DNA of 64,000 nucleotides from Sorghum bicolor (Eukaryota; Streptophyta; Magnoliopsida; Poales; Poaceae). Of the stretch, positions 21,264-32,189 are shown piece by piece. A model generated the notes under the pieces. That model ran no database searches and was not told the DNA's origin. It saw nothing but the letters and a program-made list of their open reading frames with translations. The position numbers were made by a program, and so were the translations under genes. The stretch's first letter is position 1; each line of letters begins with the position of its first letter. The stretch is taken from NCBI RefSeq assembly GCF_000003195.3, contig NC_012871.2, positions 19,350,658-19,414,657 on the forward strand, written 5' to 3'.

Positions 21264-22696
21264 AGCAGAGGTTGCAGCCCTCCAAGAAGAAATTTAGGGC
21301 CTCAACAATAAAGGGCAGCCATAGTTGTCTAGTTAACTATTAATAAGGCACAATTCCACTAGGTTTGGCTAGTTAATTAGGTCAGTCGAGTCATAAAATT
21401 TTCTTAGGACAAAATCTATTGAGCTATGGCAGTTGTTAGCTCAGTCATTAAAGCGTCTATTAAATTATATCACCACCATAAATAAATAAATAAAGTGCCT
21501 TATCTTTTATTTACTCTATTCTCTATTTTTGTATGTGTTTGTCTCCACATATAGCATAGGAAAGTATACAGGAAAATAAGTGTGGGGGAGGCACATCACA
21601 AGCACGAAACGAAAATTCAGTTGGAAAAATAGCGTAATTCGGAACACAATCAAACCAAGATCGTGCACAGCAAAGCGGGGCCCACACTGCCCAAAGGTGG
21701 GGTCGGCCGGCGTCCTGCTTGCTCGTCTCCGCTCTCGCTTCGGTCACAGTCAGATTTGAGTTATTTACAGTATAATTGCATATATTTTATCTTTGAATTG
21801 TCATCCGAATCATAAATGTTTATATTAAATATTTTTAAGAAACAATAAACAACATTTAATCTCTAACTTGAAAGTAAATTATATAACACTTTCCTAGAGT
21901 CGTGATTGTGAAATTTATAGTACTTCATGTTTGCTTAAGTTATTGTGGAAAAAGGGTACCAAAATAATAAGTACTCAATTCCTGATAATTTGTCTTTGGA
22001 GATTTTTTTTTCAAAAAGGTAAAAAAACAATTAGCTTCACCTCTCTTTGTATTGGAATCAAATAATAATCATATCATTATTATGACTTTGGTTGAGAGAT
22101 TTATCATATTCCTAGTATCATAAAGTAAAAATGAAATAAAACATAATACACTCTCTTGAAGCATTATTATGAAGGAGGCATGAGCTATTCATAAAGAAAT
22201 CCAAGGAAATAAAAAGGGACAAGTGTTCAAAACCTTAAAAAGATAGATCACGAGGAAATAAAAAGGGACAAGTGTCCAGAACCTTGATTTGAAAAAAAGA
22301 GAGAGAAGAGAGAGAGCTCATGGTCCCTCCAACACAATATGCTAAGGAGGGTTTGTCTGATCTAGGAATATGATATTCCCCTCCCTGGTTATGAACATCG
22401 AATTAATAGCACAACCGTTGATGCCACTACAGTTAAGAGAAGGTTGAAGCTATGTTTTATTTGCAAACTTCACTTACTCTCCAAGACAAAATTTAAGGAA
22501 GAGAGTAATATATTTTAAGCTATCCTACTCTGCAATCACTATAGAATTCATGATAAACACCTTAAATTTCAACATTGCATGATGGCTAGTCTAGTTTTAT
22601 ATAACTTAATTTACAAGTTGTGCATTAAATGTCTACTCATTATGATAAAACCAACCTTTTTCTCAGGACGAGTAAAAGCCTAAGTGTGGGTGTAAT
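21264..22696 (+). other. AT-rich 3' region of A2 with polypurine tracts
   Basis: No gene is visible. A PPT-like motif AAGTGTGGGGGAGG lies at about 21578-21591 and another, CTAAGTGTGGGTGTAAT, directly before the LTR (22680-22696); the second is the likely functional PPT and the first resembles the second PPT-like tracts seen inside Athila elements. The segment 22195-22280 contains two near-identical AAATAAAAAGGGACAAGTGT units about 55 bp apart. Confidence 0.5.
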
Positions 22697-23908
22697 TGTT
22701 GACACATGTTAACATACAAAATTTGTTAGCATTTATTTCTCCATCAGATATGAATATCTACTAGAATAGGGTTGTCAGTGACAATTTCCACAAGTTTTGC
22801 ATATTCTGTGTTTTCCAGGGATTATTTTAGAAAGAGCTGAAAACAGGGATTTAAGTGCTAATCAGCCACGAAACTTATTCACAATGGAAGGATGACACTA
22901 GAGGGATCAAGTGTACTCTAGAAGACACCCGACGCAATGGGGGAGCCAGCAGACACCTGGTGGGGCCATTCGGCCCCACCCTAGCGCCGACCGACCCCCT
23001 ATGGTTAGGGTTTGCTCCCTCCTTCCGGCAGCTTCCTCCACCGCCTTTGAGGAGCCATCTCAGCTGCTTGTTAAGTTGGTTTATTCCAATGGCGCATGTA
23101 CCTCCCACCAGGCTATATATAGAAGGCTAGACCCCCCTAGAGGAGGCCAGGTCAAGAGATGAAGAGTTAGAGTATTTGATAGAGATCGACTAGATCTAGG
23201 CTAGCAATCAAGATAGAGATTAGAGAGATAGAGTAGAGGAGTAGAGATTCAGAGGAGTCCTGGCCTGTCGGACCTTCCTCAGGAGCTGTATTCATTTGGA
23301 TTCTGCTCCCACGCCCGGAGCTGCGTTCTGAGGTACTTTTGTATTTACCCTTCTAATTCAAGTAAGCAATTTGTTTGTATTCGTTCTTTGGTTTGCAACT
23401 CATATTATATTGAGTATTATGATTTGGGTAGCTCCTAGGTCGAAGTAGTGATTCGTAGCGTAGATGTGATGTCTAGGCTATGGTTGCTTGTGAATGTCCC
23501 GTGATCAGCCGGACAGTGGTAGTTCACGTAGGTGACTTTATAGCTGCATTGATTCCTCTGTAGTCCACTTCCCGTTGATAGGATTGATAGGCTTATAGGT
23601 GCCAGATATGGGACTACTCTGATTCTTTCCCTATTCGAGTTACTTGCCCGATAAGACGATATTATATAAAGTTTACCAGTTATTGAACCAAAGTACATTA
23701 GTATTTCCTCATTCTCAATAGTTTTCTAGATTGATTGTACCCCCCTTAGATTGAGAATTATAGGCGAGATCATAAATCACCTACTATTCCTTTGGGTTCG
23801 ATATTAAAACTAGGTTGATCTTGGCGAAGTGTTGATTAGTATATATCTATGCGCTTGCGGATAATCTGATTATAATCATTATTAGAGTGCAGTTAATTTA
23901 TACTAATA
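22697..23908 (+). repeat. 3' LTR of A2
   Basis: The LTR is 1212 bp, starts TGTTGACACATG and ends TTATACTAATA where the surviving 5' LTR end has TTATACCAACA, so the terminal CA has decayed. A TATA-like sequence (GCTATATATAGAAGG, about 23111-23125) sets + orientation. U3 is unlike that of A1, but R-U5 after about 23170 is similar to that of A1 and N5 (GATAGAGTAGAGG, CCTGGCCTGTCGG, TTCTTTGGTTTG). Confidence 0.8.
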
Positions 23909-24906
23909 GAAAGGCCCAAGCTGGCAATGACGAAGGCCCGAGCAGAGGACCCAAGAAGAACAACAACAAGAAGAAGAAGGTGCAGCAGAACAAGCACGAG
24001 GCCGTTGACGACGACTTCGTCGCCATGGTCGAGCGCAAAAAGCCTCAAAGCCCCCCGGAGGGAGCCATCTTCGACAAGATGTTGAAGGAGCCTTGCCCTT
24101 ATCACAAGGGAGGGGCTAACCACAAGCTTAGGGACTGCTGTATGCTGAAGAAGTACTTCGACAGCTTGGGCTTAAAGAAGGACGACTAGAAGAAGGACAA
24201 GGGCGACAAGAGGGGCGGCAACAAGGACGATGATGGGTTCCCCATAGTTCACGATGGTTACATGACCTATGGCCGGCCCACGACGTAGCTCATGTCTCGA
24301 CAGCGCAAGAGGGAGTGTTGGGAGGTCTTTGCGGTTTGGATGACGGTGCCCCAGTACCTCGACTGGTCTAGCACTCCCATCACCTTCAACCGCGACGACC
24401 ACCTCGACCACATCGTTAGCCCTAGTGTCTACCCACTCATCATCGACCCCATCATCATCAACATCTGACTCTCAAAGGTGCTGATGGATGGTGGCAGCAG
24501 ACTCAACATCATCTACCTCAAGACCCTCGACCTTCTGGGGATCGAAAGAGCATAGCTCAAACCAAGCGTATGAGGCTTCCATGGAGTTGTACCAGTCAAG
24601 AAGGCCCTCCCGGTGGGTCAAATCGACCTCCCAGTCTGTTTTGGCACGGCGGCCAAATTCGGAAAGGAGGTCCTGACTTTTGAGGTAGTGGGCTTCCGTG
24701 GCACCTACCACACCATCATCAGGTGCCCAGGATATGCCAAGTTTATGGCCATCCCCAACTACATGTATCTCAAGCTGAAGATGCCAGGGCCGAAGGGAGT
24801 CATCACCGTTAGCTCCTCCTACAAGCACGCCAACGAGTGCGACGTCGAGTGCGTCGAGTATGGGGAGGCGGTCAAGAGCTCCACCGAGCTTGCCTCGAGA
24901 CTCTAG
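23909..24906 (+). pseudogene. gag C-terminus and protease of T3
   Basis: The gag end has a Lys-rich run (KKNNNKKKKVQQNK), DDFVAMVERKKPQSPPEGAIF and a Cys/His region CPYHKGGANHKLRDCCMLKKY typical of Tat gag, ending at a TAG at 24187-24189. The protease follows near 24474: VLMDGGSRLNIIYLKTLDLLGI, where D-G-G is the usual form of the active site in Tat, and FGKEVLTFEVVGFRGTYHTIIR further on. Several in-frame stops and frameshifts occur (24286, 24466, 24556). Confidence 0.75.
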
Positions 24907-26432
24907 GCCCTCGCCGTTGAGGCCCCAGAACCAAAGCGCCATGCAGGAAGCTTCGAGCCGGCAAAAGGCACCAAGATGATCCCTCTCGACCCTAGTGGCT
25001 CTGACGACAAGGTGCTAACCATTAGTGCCGACCTCGACGCCAAATAGGAAGCCATGCTCGTCGACTTCCTCCACACGAATGCTGACATGTTTGCATGGAG
25101 TCCCTCTAATATGCCTGGCATACCGAGGGAGGTCGCCAAGTATGCCTTGGAGATCCAGGCTAGGTCCAAGCCAGTGAAACAACGTCTGCACCACTTTGAC
25201 GAGGAGAAGCGCAGAATCATTGGGGAGGAAGTTTATAAGCTTTTGGCGGCGGATTCATCAAGGAGGTTCATCATCCCAAGTGGTTAGCTAATCCTATACT
25301 TGTTAAGAAAAATAATGTAAAGATGCGGATGTGTGTTGGTTATACTAGTTTAAATAAAGCATATCCAAAAGTTCCATTTCGTTTACCACGCATTGATCAG
25401 ATTGTCGATTCTACTATGGGATGTGAAACCCTTTCTTTTCTTGATGCTTATTCCAGCTACCATCAAATAAAAATGAAGGAGTCTGACCAGCTCGCGACTT
25501 CCTTTTTGGTGAGCATATAGGGTCGACGGTCGAGGCCTACATTGATGACATAGTGGTCAAGTCAAAGAGAGTAGGGAATCCCATACAGGACCTCAAAATC
25601 GTGTTTAGTTGTCTGTGGGCCAATAACATTAAGCTCAATCCTGAGAAATGTGTCTTTGGTGTGCCTCAAGGTGTGCTCTTAGGCTACATTGTCTCCCAGC
25701 ATGGCATCGAGGTCAACCCAAGGTCTTGGCCATCAAAAAAATGGGACCGATTCGAGACATCAAGGGCGTACAGAAGGTTACAGGCTGTCTAGCAGCACTC
25801 AACCATTTCATCTCATGACTAGTGGAAAAAGCCCTGCCGCTGTATCGCCTCCTGAAGAAAGCTGAGCACTTCACATGGACCATCGAGGTTGAGGATGCCC
25901 TTGACAAACTTAAGAGCATGTTGACTTCCGCTCTAGTCCTGGTGCCGCCCTGACCTACCGAGCCTCTTCTCTTTTACATTGCAGCGACGACTCAGGTCGT
26001 CAGCACGGCGGTAGTGGTCGAGAGGCCAGAAGAAGGACACACGCTGCCAGTGCAATGCCTGGTTTACATCATCTATGAGGTGCTCTCGGAGACCAAAGTA
26101 CGATATCCACATGTACAAAAGCTCATCTACGCGGTAATCCTTGCACGCCATAAGCTGCAGCACTATTTTCTTGGCCATCCGATCACAGTGGTCTCGTCCT
26201 TTCCCCTAGGCAAAATCATCCAAAACCGGGAGGCCACTAGAAGGATCACCAAGTGGTCGGTTGAGCTCATGGGGGAAGCCCTCACCTACGCTCCCCGCAA
26301 GGCCATCAAGTCCCAAGTACTGGTGGACTTTATCGTGGAGTGGATCGACACCTAGCTTCCCGCAGCGCAAGTCTAGACAGGAGTAGGCGTGGGCTTGCTC
26401 ATCATCTCAGCCCTCGGCATCCACATGTGGTA
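24907..26432 (+). pseudogene. RT and first RNase H part of T3
   Basis: Upstream RT segment: LHTNADMFAWSPSNMPGIPR (25070-25130). RT: RMCVGYTSLNKAYPKVPF, LSFLDAYSSYHQIKM, then about 30 residues are missing between TSFLVS and the active site YIDDIVVKSK (25538 on); KLNPEKCVFGVPQGVLLGYI follows. RNase H: YPHVQKLIYAVILARHKLQH, YFLGHPITVVSSFPL, GEALTYAPRKAIKSQVLVDF. A stop (26353-26355) precedes the second RNase H half, GVGLLIISALGIHMWY, which is split by N1 at 26432/26433. The internal RT deletion makes this copy inactive. Confidence 0.8.
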
Positions 26433-28062
26433 TGTTGGGCATTCTTAACGTCATTACCAAAAGTAGACTTAGTTTTCTAATTCTGATAACGGCGCCAAAA
26501 ATGCCAAACCTATCCCTCATGCCACTTAAGCCAAGTTGTCATCCCCAGCATGACATGAGAGACGCGGTATTGAAATATGCAATTGCTCTTCTGAATAAAT
26601 AATAAATGTGATCTGCAAGCGCACAGATTAATACCGATGTAGCATTTTAACCGGGAAGTATTCCATGTATCGTTATTTATATTTTTACCACTGGGAAGGG
26701 ATTGCTAATCATCAATGTTGATTATGGAATGAAATATGGAATTGAGTATCTATCATTGCATGTGTAATATAGAGCATTTATCTATCTCTTTCATACAGGG
26801 ATAAATGTCACATAAAATATAGATAAAGTATGAATGGTGACCAAGATATTTAATCTGATCAGCATAACTAGCCACATATAATAATGATAAGCACCTCAAT
26901 AGATATTCTAGCAAGTCATTAGCATGGAATTAGGATGAACTACAAGAATATTTCCTAAGTTATTCTTAACTATAAAGTCTAGCATATCATAGTTAGTGCA
27001 ATTATACTTGGCAATCATTGCGAGACAGGACTACGCCCATGCATACTGATATTATCAAGGAAGATGAGAAACATAGCAATCACTCCCTTGTAATAATATT
27101 GCTCTGCCTGCCCTATACACGGGAGGGGGACTATATAAGAATCAATGGAGCTGTCACCACCACGAACTACCCCGCGATCCGGCATATAGGGTACAATCGC
27201 AGATAAATACGGTATAGGCACCACGCCTACACAATACTTATCATTTACCCATTATACATATGGATAAACACTATACGATCCTAAACATGTATATAATTCC
27301 AATCTAACTAAGCCAAGCATATAACTATGATAAACTAAGAACGATATAATTGCAAATATAAACAAGTAGAGTAAAGTCATAATCAATATATTGAAGTAGA
27401 ACAAAGTCATATTCATAATATTGAAGCATAATGATGAACAAATGAAGAACAGTAGAGGAATTACCAAGAATCCGCTTGATAGATCTGGAAACCAATCGAA
27501 GATTGACTCCTTCTAGTTCTAATCCTATGTAGCTATGCTAAAGATCTAGTTGATGTGGTGGCTCTAGGGCTTGATCAGAGACTTCTTCTCCCGAGATGAA
27601 TGAATGAATTAGGGTTTCAGAGGTCCTCCTCTCCAGGGGCCAGGGGGCCTGCTTATATAGTCCTTCCAAATGAATATAGGCCATCGGATCAAACCGACCT
27701 TAATCGCACAGTTTTCCTTAATCCCCTAGGTCGGTGGAGCATGATCCACGAGATTTAGCCTGATTGGCTGTTGAGCCAGGGCGGGCGCCCTGTCCTTGGG
27801 CCCGCTCGGCCTCCCACTCGTTCCCGTGGCTTCTGGACTCTTCTAGGTTAGGGAAAATTGCGGGGCACGTAATTATCTCTATGTAAACCCGACGTGTGGG
27901 ACTTTCCTCCATATTTTCAGATAACCCCCTGCAGAAATAGACAAACACCAAAACTCATGGAATTCTGTCAGATAAAACCCTAAGTCTGGGTGTCGGTTGC
28001 ATTTGGGTCATTTTCTCTATTTATTTGTTGATTATATTTTTGATACTTAAGGACCATCAACA
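26433..28062 (-). repeat. 3' LTR of N1 (N-type)
   Basis: 1630 bp, TGTTGGGCATTC...CATCAACA as read on the + strand. It contains a TATA box on the minus strand near 27651 (CTATATAAGC), a sense reading frame for a hydrophobic peptide (27467 to 27015, broken by one TAA at 27252-27254), and a tRNA-Asp PBS-like site (AACGGCGCCAAAAATGC, 26488-26504) that is identical to the genuine PBS copy at 30546-30562. Confidence 0.9.
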
Positions 28063-30563
28063 AACTCCCCCAAGCTTACCTCTTGCTCATCCCTGAGCAA
28101 GGATAAACTCAGTGATAGATCAGAAGTTACGTAATGCCTTTGAGTTTTGATGGTACACATGCTTTCAAATAAGGTCTCATCTCTGAGTCAGAGTAAACCG
28201 TCAAGACTAAAAACTTACTCATTTTACCTTTCACCATGGGACTTGTAACCGTCACTTCTATCTTGAGCAGTTAAAAGATACAATAGTCTAGTCAAGCGCC
28301 ATGTCTCTTATTCTTGATCGGCTATAGCTCTGGAGTTTTTGTAGATTTTCAAATAAAACTCAGAGATTCCTTATATGACTCTCTCAGATCTCTCTTTTGT
28401 GGTATTTCTAGATCCTTACCAAGCAGTGATGATATATGCCTTCTCTCAAAGTATGTAGTATTTGTGGTATGAAGCATAGTGACCTTGCCTTCTCTCTCAT
28501 ACTACTTTAACAAGGCTTTTGATATCTGGAGCTCATAGGTGGGAGATAAAGTATACATACTTACAAGACATTTATTGCATAGTCAAACCATGGATCCAGA
28601 GAAACAAGTCAATAAGTCAAATCAACATGTGCATGTGTGGCGAATGAATGGTGTATGGTGATGATGGTGATAACAATGGTGAAAGTCTAATTCTACTTTT
28701 TGCTCTTTTGAGGAGATACATACCTTTCTTGCTCTTTTGAAACTTTTTGAGGAGAATGAGATTATCTACATTTTATTTTTCTTTCCTCTCAGGTGGGTAT
28801 TGCACTCCTAATTCTACTGTCGGGCACTTGTCCATTTTTACCTCTCGTCTCACTTTTTCTTTTCTTTCGAGGTTCCGAGCACTTGCCCCTTTTTATTTCC
28901 TCGTATCCTTTTTCTCTCTCTTCTTTTTTTTAGAGCACTCATTTCCTGAAATAATATAGCAAGTGGTAGTAACCAAGATAACTCGAGTATTTATTTCACA
29001 GGAAAAAACAGAAATAGGAGAATGTTTTTGGCTATGCTCTCCCGGATTAGGAGTAGAATACTTTTGGGTGGCTCTAGAGATGGAAATGAGTGGATATATG
29101 TGGATGCGTACTTCCGGAGTAGAAGCAGCATGTGTGAGTGAACGTGCAAGTGAATCTTGATTTAACCACACGAGAAGCTCCTAAGGGTCTACACAGCTTG
29201 ACCACACTCAATGCTCATAAGCAGTAAAAAGTAAATGTGTGGCTCAAAGTCTAGCAAGCATGTATATATGGCTGTGGTAGAAATTTAAACTCTCATCATA
29301 CAGGAACTCATCATGTGTTATTTTAAAGATTTTCAAAGATAAAATTCTGTAGATTTCTAGCATCTCTATGAATAGATAAACAACAACTCAACCTTCTCAT
29401 ATCATATCCGTTAACAACTTAGACTTTCGATCAAGTTCTCTTCCCATAAGTTTAGGTTTTTAGAGCAAGCTTTAAATTATAGCAGTTATGTCTAAACTAG
29501 AGAGAGAACTTCAAATTTAAAAATTAGGCAGAGCAACTATTCATCATATCCATGCTAGAGTTTTATTATTAAGATTCAGTTTAGCATAGCCACTTTATTT
29601 ATTTATTAAGCACACTAAGCAAAAGATATATATATAAGCACAAAATATTTATTTGGTTTTTCATGGTTATGTATATATATTTTTTATTTTAATATAGTAT
29701 AAGTATATAGATAGATAGAAATACTTAATGTGATAACTAGGGGTGCCCAGCAGGTGGCAAAGGTGTATTTGGGAGCACCCTGACAGCGATTAGAATGTCC
29801 TCCGTCTGCTAGTCTTCTTGATCCTTGAATTCTGTGAAGCTCAAATAGACAACAAAGCTTTGTGGAACTGATTAGGTGTTAGCATAAATATCTAGCCTTT
29901 ATCATGTTGAGCCTCCTCAATAAATGATACTTTCTTTGGTAGGATCACAATTTTATTTTTATATTTTCATTTTTATAGAGCAGAAGAATATTTTTATTTT
30001 ATTATTATTATTATTGTTTTTATGCCACCACAGTGAATGTACTTATGGGTTTTATGCCACTTGTATACTCACATGGGGCATATTGGTTTTAACATTTTTA
30101 TTTTCTTCTTTTCAAGATGATATTAACCTGATTTACTAAGGAAGCTATTTTAAATAATTGTAAGGAAAAGGATAACTACCAAGTTTACCTCTTGGCAAGG
30201 CGTTTGGTGTTTTTAAGTCCTCCGAACGGGACTCTCTGTTTTCTCAGTCGTCCTGGGATTCGCTGAATGAAACATTGGCGGTCTTCTGGTTTGGACGAAG
30301 CTTTGCGCTGAAGTGTTGACGATCTGAGCTTGGCTCTGGTTTTTCTGAATAATGCTTCGAGGTTGTCAACAAAATTTCCTGGAAGATGTCTTCTATTCAT
30401 AAATTACCCTACATAAAATAATCAAAATAGAAAAATACAGGGGTAAAGCTCTATGAGAGAATTGATAATCTCAATCATATTAGTGATGCGAATGATGACT
30501 CAAAATTCCATATTCATTCCTTATTAGTAATCAACCGTCTTTGGCAACGGCGCCAAAAATGCT
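28063..30563 (-). other. gag: Internal region of N1: PPT, non-coding DNA, gag remnant, PBS
   Basis: The PPT reads GGTAAGCTTGGGGGAGTT on the minus strand (28063-28080). 28081-30184 holds no credible gene; it is T-rich with AT microsatellites near 29610-29720 and an ATT run near 30001, and it matches 42234-44340 of N4. At 30400-30185 the first 40 or so residues of gag remain (MNRRHLPGNFVDNLEALFRK), joined by deletion to sequence that in N4 follows the second protease. The PBS, TGGCGCCGTTGCC on the minus strand, lies at 30543-30555. Confidence 0.75.
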
Positions 30564-32189
30564 TGTTGGGCATTCTTAACGTCATTACCCAAAGTAGACT
30601 TAGTTTTCTAATTCTGATAACGACGCCAAAAATGTCAAACCTATCCCTCATGCCACTTAAGCCAAGTTGTCATCCCCAGCATGACATGAGAGAAGCGGTA
30701 TTGAAATATGCAATTGCTCTTCTGAATAAATAATAAATGAGATCTGCAAGTGCACAGATTAATACCGATGTAGCATTTTAACCGGGAAGTATTCTAGATA
30801 TCGTTATTTATATTTTTACCACTGGGAAGGGATTGCTAATCATCAATGTTGATTATGGAATGAAATATGGAATTGAGTATCTATCATTGCATGTGTAATA
30901 TAGAGCATTTATTTATCTCTTTCATACAGAGATAAATGTCACATAAAATATAGATAAAGTATGAATGGTGACAAAGATAATTAATCTGATCAGCATAACT
31001 AGCCACATATAATAATGATAAGCACCTCAACAGATATTCTAGCAAGTCATTAGCATGGAATTAGGATGAACTACAAGAATATCTCCTAAGTTATTCTTAA
31101 CTATAAAGTCTAGCATATCATAGTTAGTGCAATTATACTTGGCAATTATTGTGAGACAAGACTACGCCCATGCATAGTGATATTATCAAGGAAGATGAGA
31201 AACATAGCAATCACTCCCCTGTAATAATGTTGCTCTGCCTGCCCTATACACGGGAAGGGGACTATATCAATGGAGCTGTCACCACCACGAACTACCACGC
31301 GATCCGGCATATAGGGTGCAATCGCAGATAAATACGATATAGGCACCACGCCTACACAATACTTATCATTTACCCACTGTACACATGGATAAACGCTATA
31401 CGATCCCAAACATGTATATAATTCCAATCTAACGAAGCCAAGCATATAACTATGATAAACTAAGAACGATATAATTGCAAATATAAACAAGTAGAGCAAA
31501 GTCATAATCAATATATTGAAGTAGAACAAAGTCATATTCATAATATTGAAGAACAATGATGAACAAATAAAGAACAGTAGAGGAATTACCAAGAATCCTC
31601 TTGACAGATCCGGAAACCAATCGAAGATTGACTCCTTCTAGTTCTAATCCTATGTAGCTATGCTAAACTAGAGATCAGTTGATGTGGTGGCTCTAGGGCT
31701 TGATCAGAGACTTCTTCTCCTGAGATGAATGAATGAATTAGGGTTTTAGAGGTCCTCCTCTCCAAGGGCCAGGGGTCCTACTTATATAGTCCTTCCAAAT
31801 GAATATGGGCCATCGGATCAAACCAACCTTAATCGCACGGTTTTCCTTAATCCTCTAAGTTGGTGGAGCATGATCCATGAGACTTAGCCTGATTGGCTGC
31901 TGAGCCAGGGCGGGCGCCCTGTCCCCAGACCCGCTCGGCCTCCCGCTCGTTCCCGTGGCTTCTGGACTCTTCTAGGTTAGGGAAAATTGCACGGCACGTA
32001 ATTATCTCTATGTAAACCCGATGTGTGGGCCTTTCCTCCATATTTCCTGATAACCCCCTATAGAAATAGACAAACACCAAAACTCGTGGAATTCTATCAA
32101 ATAAAACCCTAAGTCTGGGTGTCGGTTGCATTTGGGTCCTTTTCTCTATTTATTTGTTGATTATATTTGATACTTAAGGACCGTCCACA
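30564..32189 (-). repeat. 5' LTR of N1 (N-type)
   Basis: 1626 bp, TGTTGGGCATTC...CCGTCCACA on the + strand. TATA box on the minus strand (ACTATATAAGTAGG, about 31780-31790). The embedded PBS-like site is mutated here (AACGACGCCAAAAATGT, 30619-30635). This copy has the longest version of the LTR reading frame (31592-31146). Confidence 0.9.
31146..31592 (-). CDS. Conserved sense ORF inside N-type LTR (hydrophobic peptide, hypothetical)
   Basis: 148 codons in the sense direction of the LTR, starting about 190 bases downstream of the TATA box, so it would be the first ORF of an LTR-driven transcript. The N-terminal third is strongly hydrophobic (NIMNMTLFYFNILIMTLLYL, then FIFAIISFLVYHSY) and could form one or two membrane helices. 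The same frame recurs in the other N-type LTRs: 27467-27015 (one stop), 38614-38288, 40200-40560 (+), 41566-41150. AT-rich LTR DNA can stay open by chance, and no known family is recognised. Low confidence as a real gene. Confidence 0.25.
   Translation of the reverse strand: MVIPLLFFICSSLFFNIMNMTLFYFNILIMTLLYLFIFAIISFLVYHSYMLGFVRLELYTCLGSYSVYPCVQWVNDKYCVGVVPISYLSAIAPYMPDRVVVRGGDSSIDIVPFPCIGQAEQHYYRGVIAMFLIFLDNITMHGRSLVSQ

Larger units (their letters stand above)
15701..23908 (+). mobile_element. A2: Athila-lineage element with almost no 5' LTR
   Basis: Order: last 19 bases of the 5' LTR (15701-15719, CAGTTAATTTATACCAACA), PBS, gag, degenerate protease, RT, RNase H, integrase, an extra 3' ORF, an AT-rich 3' region, PPT and a complete 3' LTR (22697-23908). 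The 19 bases equal the end of the 3' LTR (23890-23908) except for two substitutions. The right flank is T3 on the + strand and the left flank is T2 on the - strand, so the left edge is a rearrangement breakpoint, not an insertion edge. Confidence 0.85.
26433..32189 (-). mobile_element. N1: non-autonomous Athila-like element, complete with both LTRs
   Basis: 3' LTR 26433-28062, internal region 28063-30563, 5' LTR 30564-32189. Direction is minus: PPT next to the left LTR, PBS next to the right LTR. TSD: TGGTA (26428-26432) and CGGTA (32190-32194), one mismatch; removing one copy restores the RNase H frame of T3. The internal region is only 2.5 kb with no RT or integrase. Compared with N4, the part encoding most of gag and both proteases is deleted at about 30255-30270. 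LTRs differ by scattered substitutions and a small deletion (31266), so the insertion is not very recent. Confidence 0.9.

Noticed and set aside
15701..23908. A2 as a simple insertion between two halves of one element
   Set aside because: The flanks are T2 on the minus strand and T3 on the plus strand, with different families and domains, so they are not the two halves of one target.
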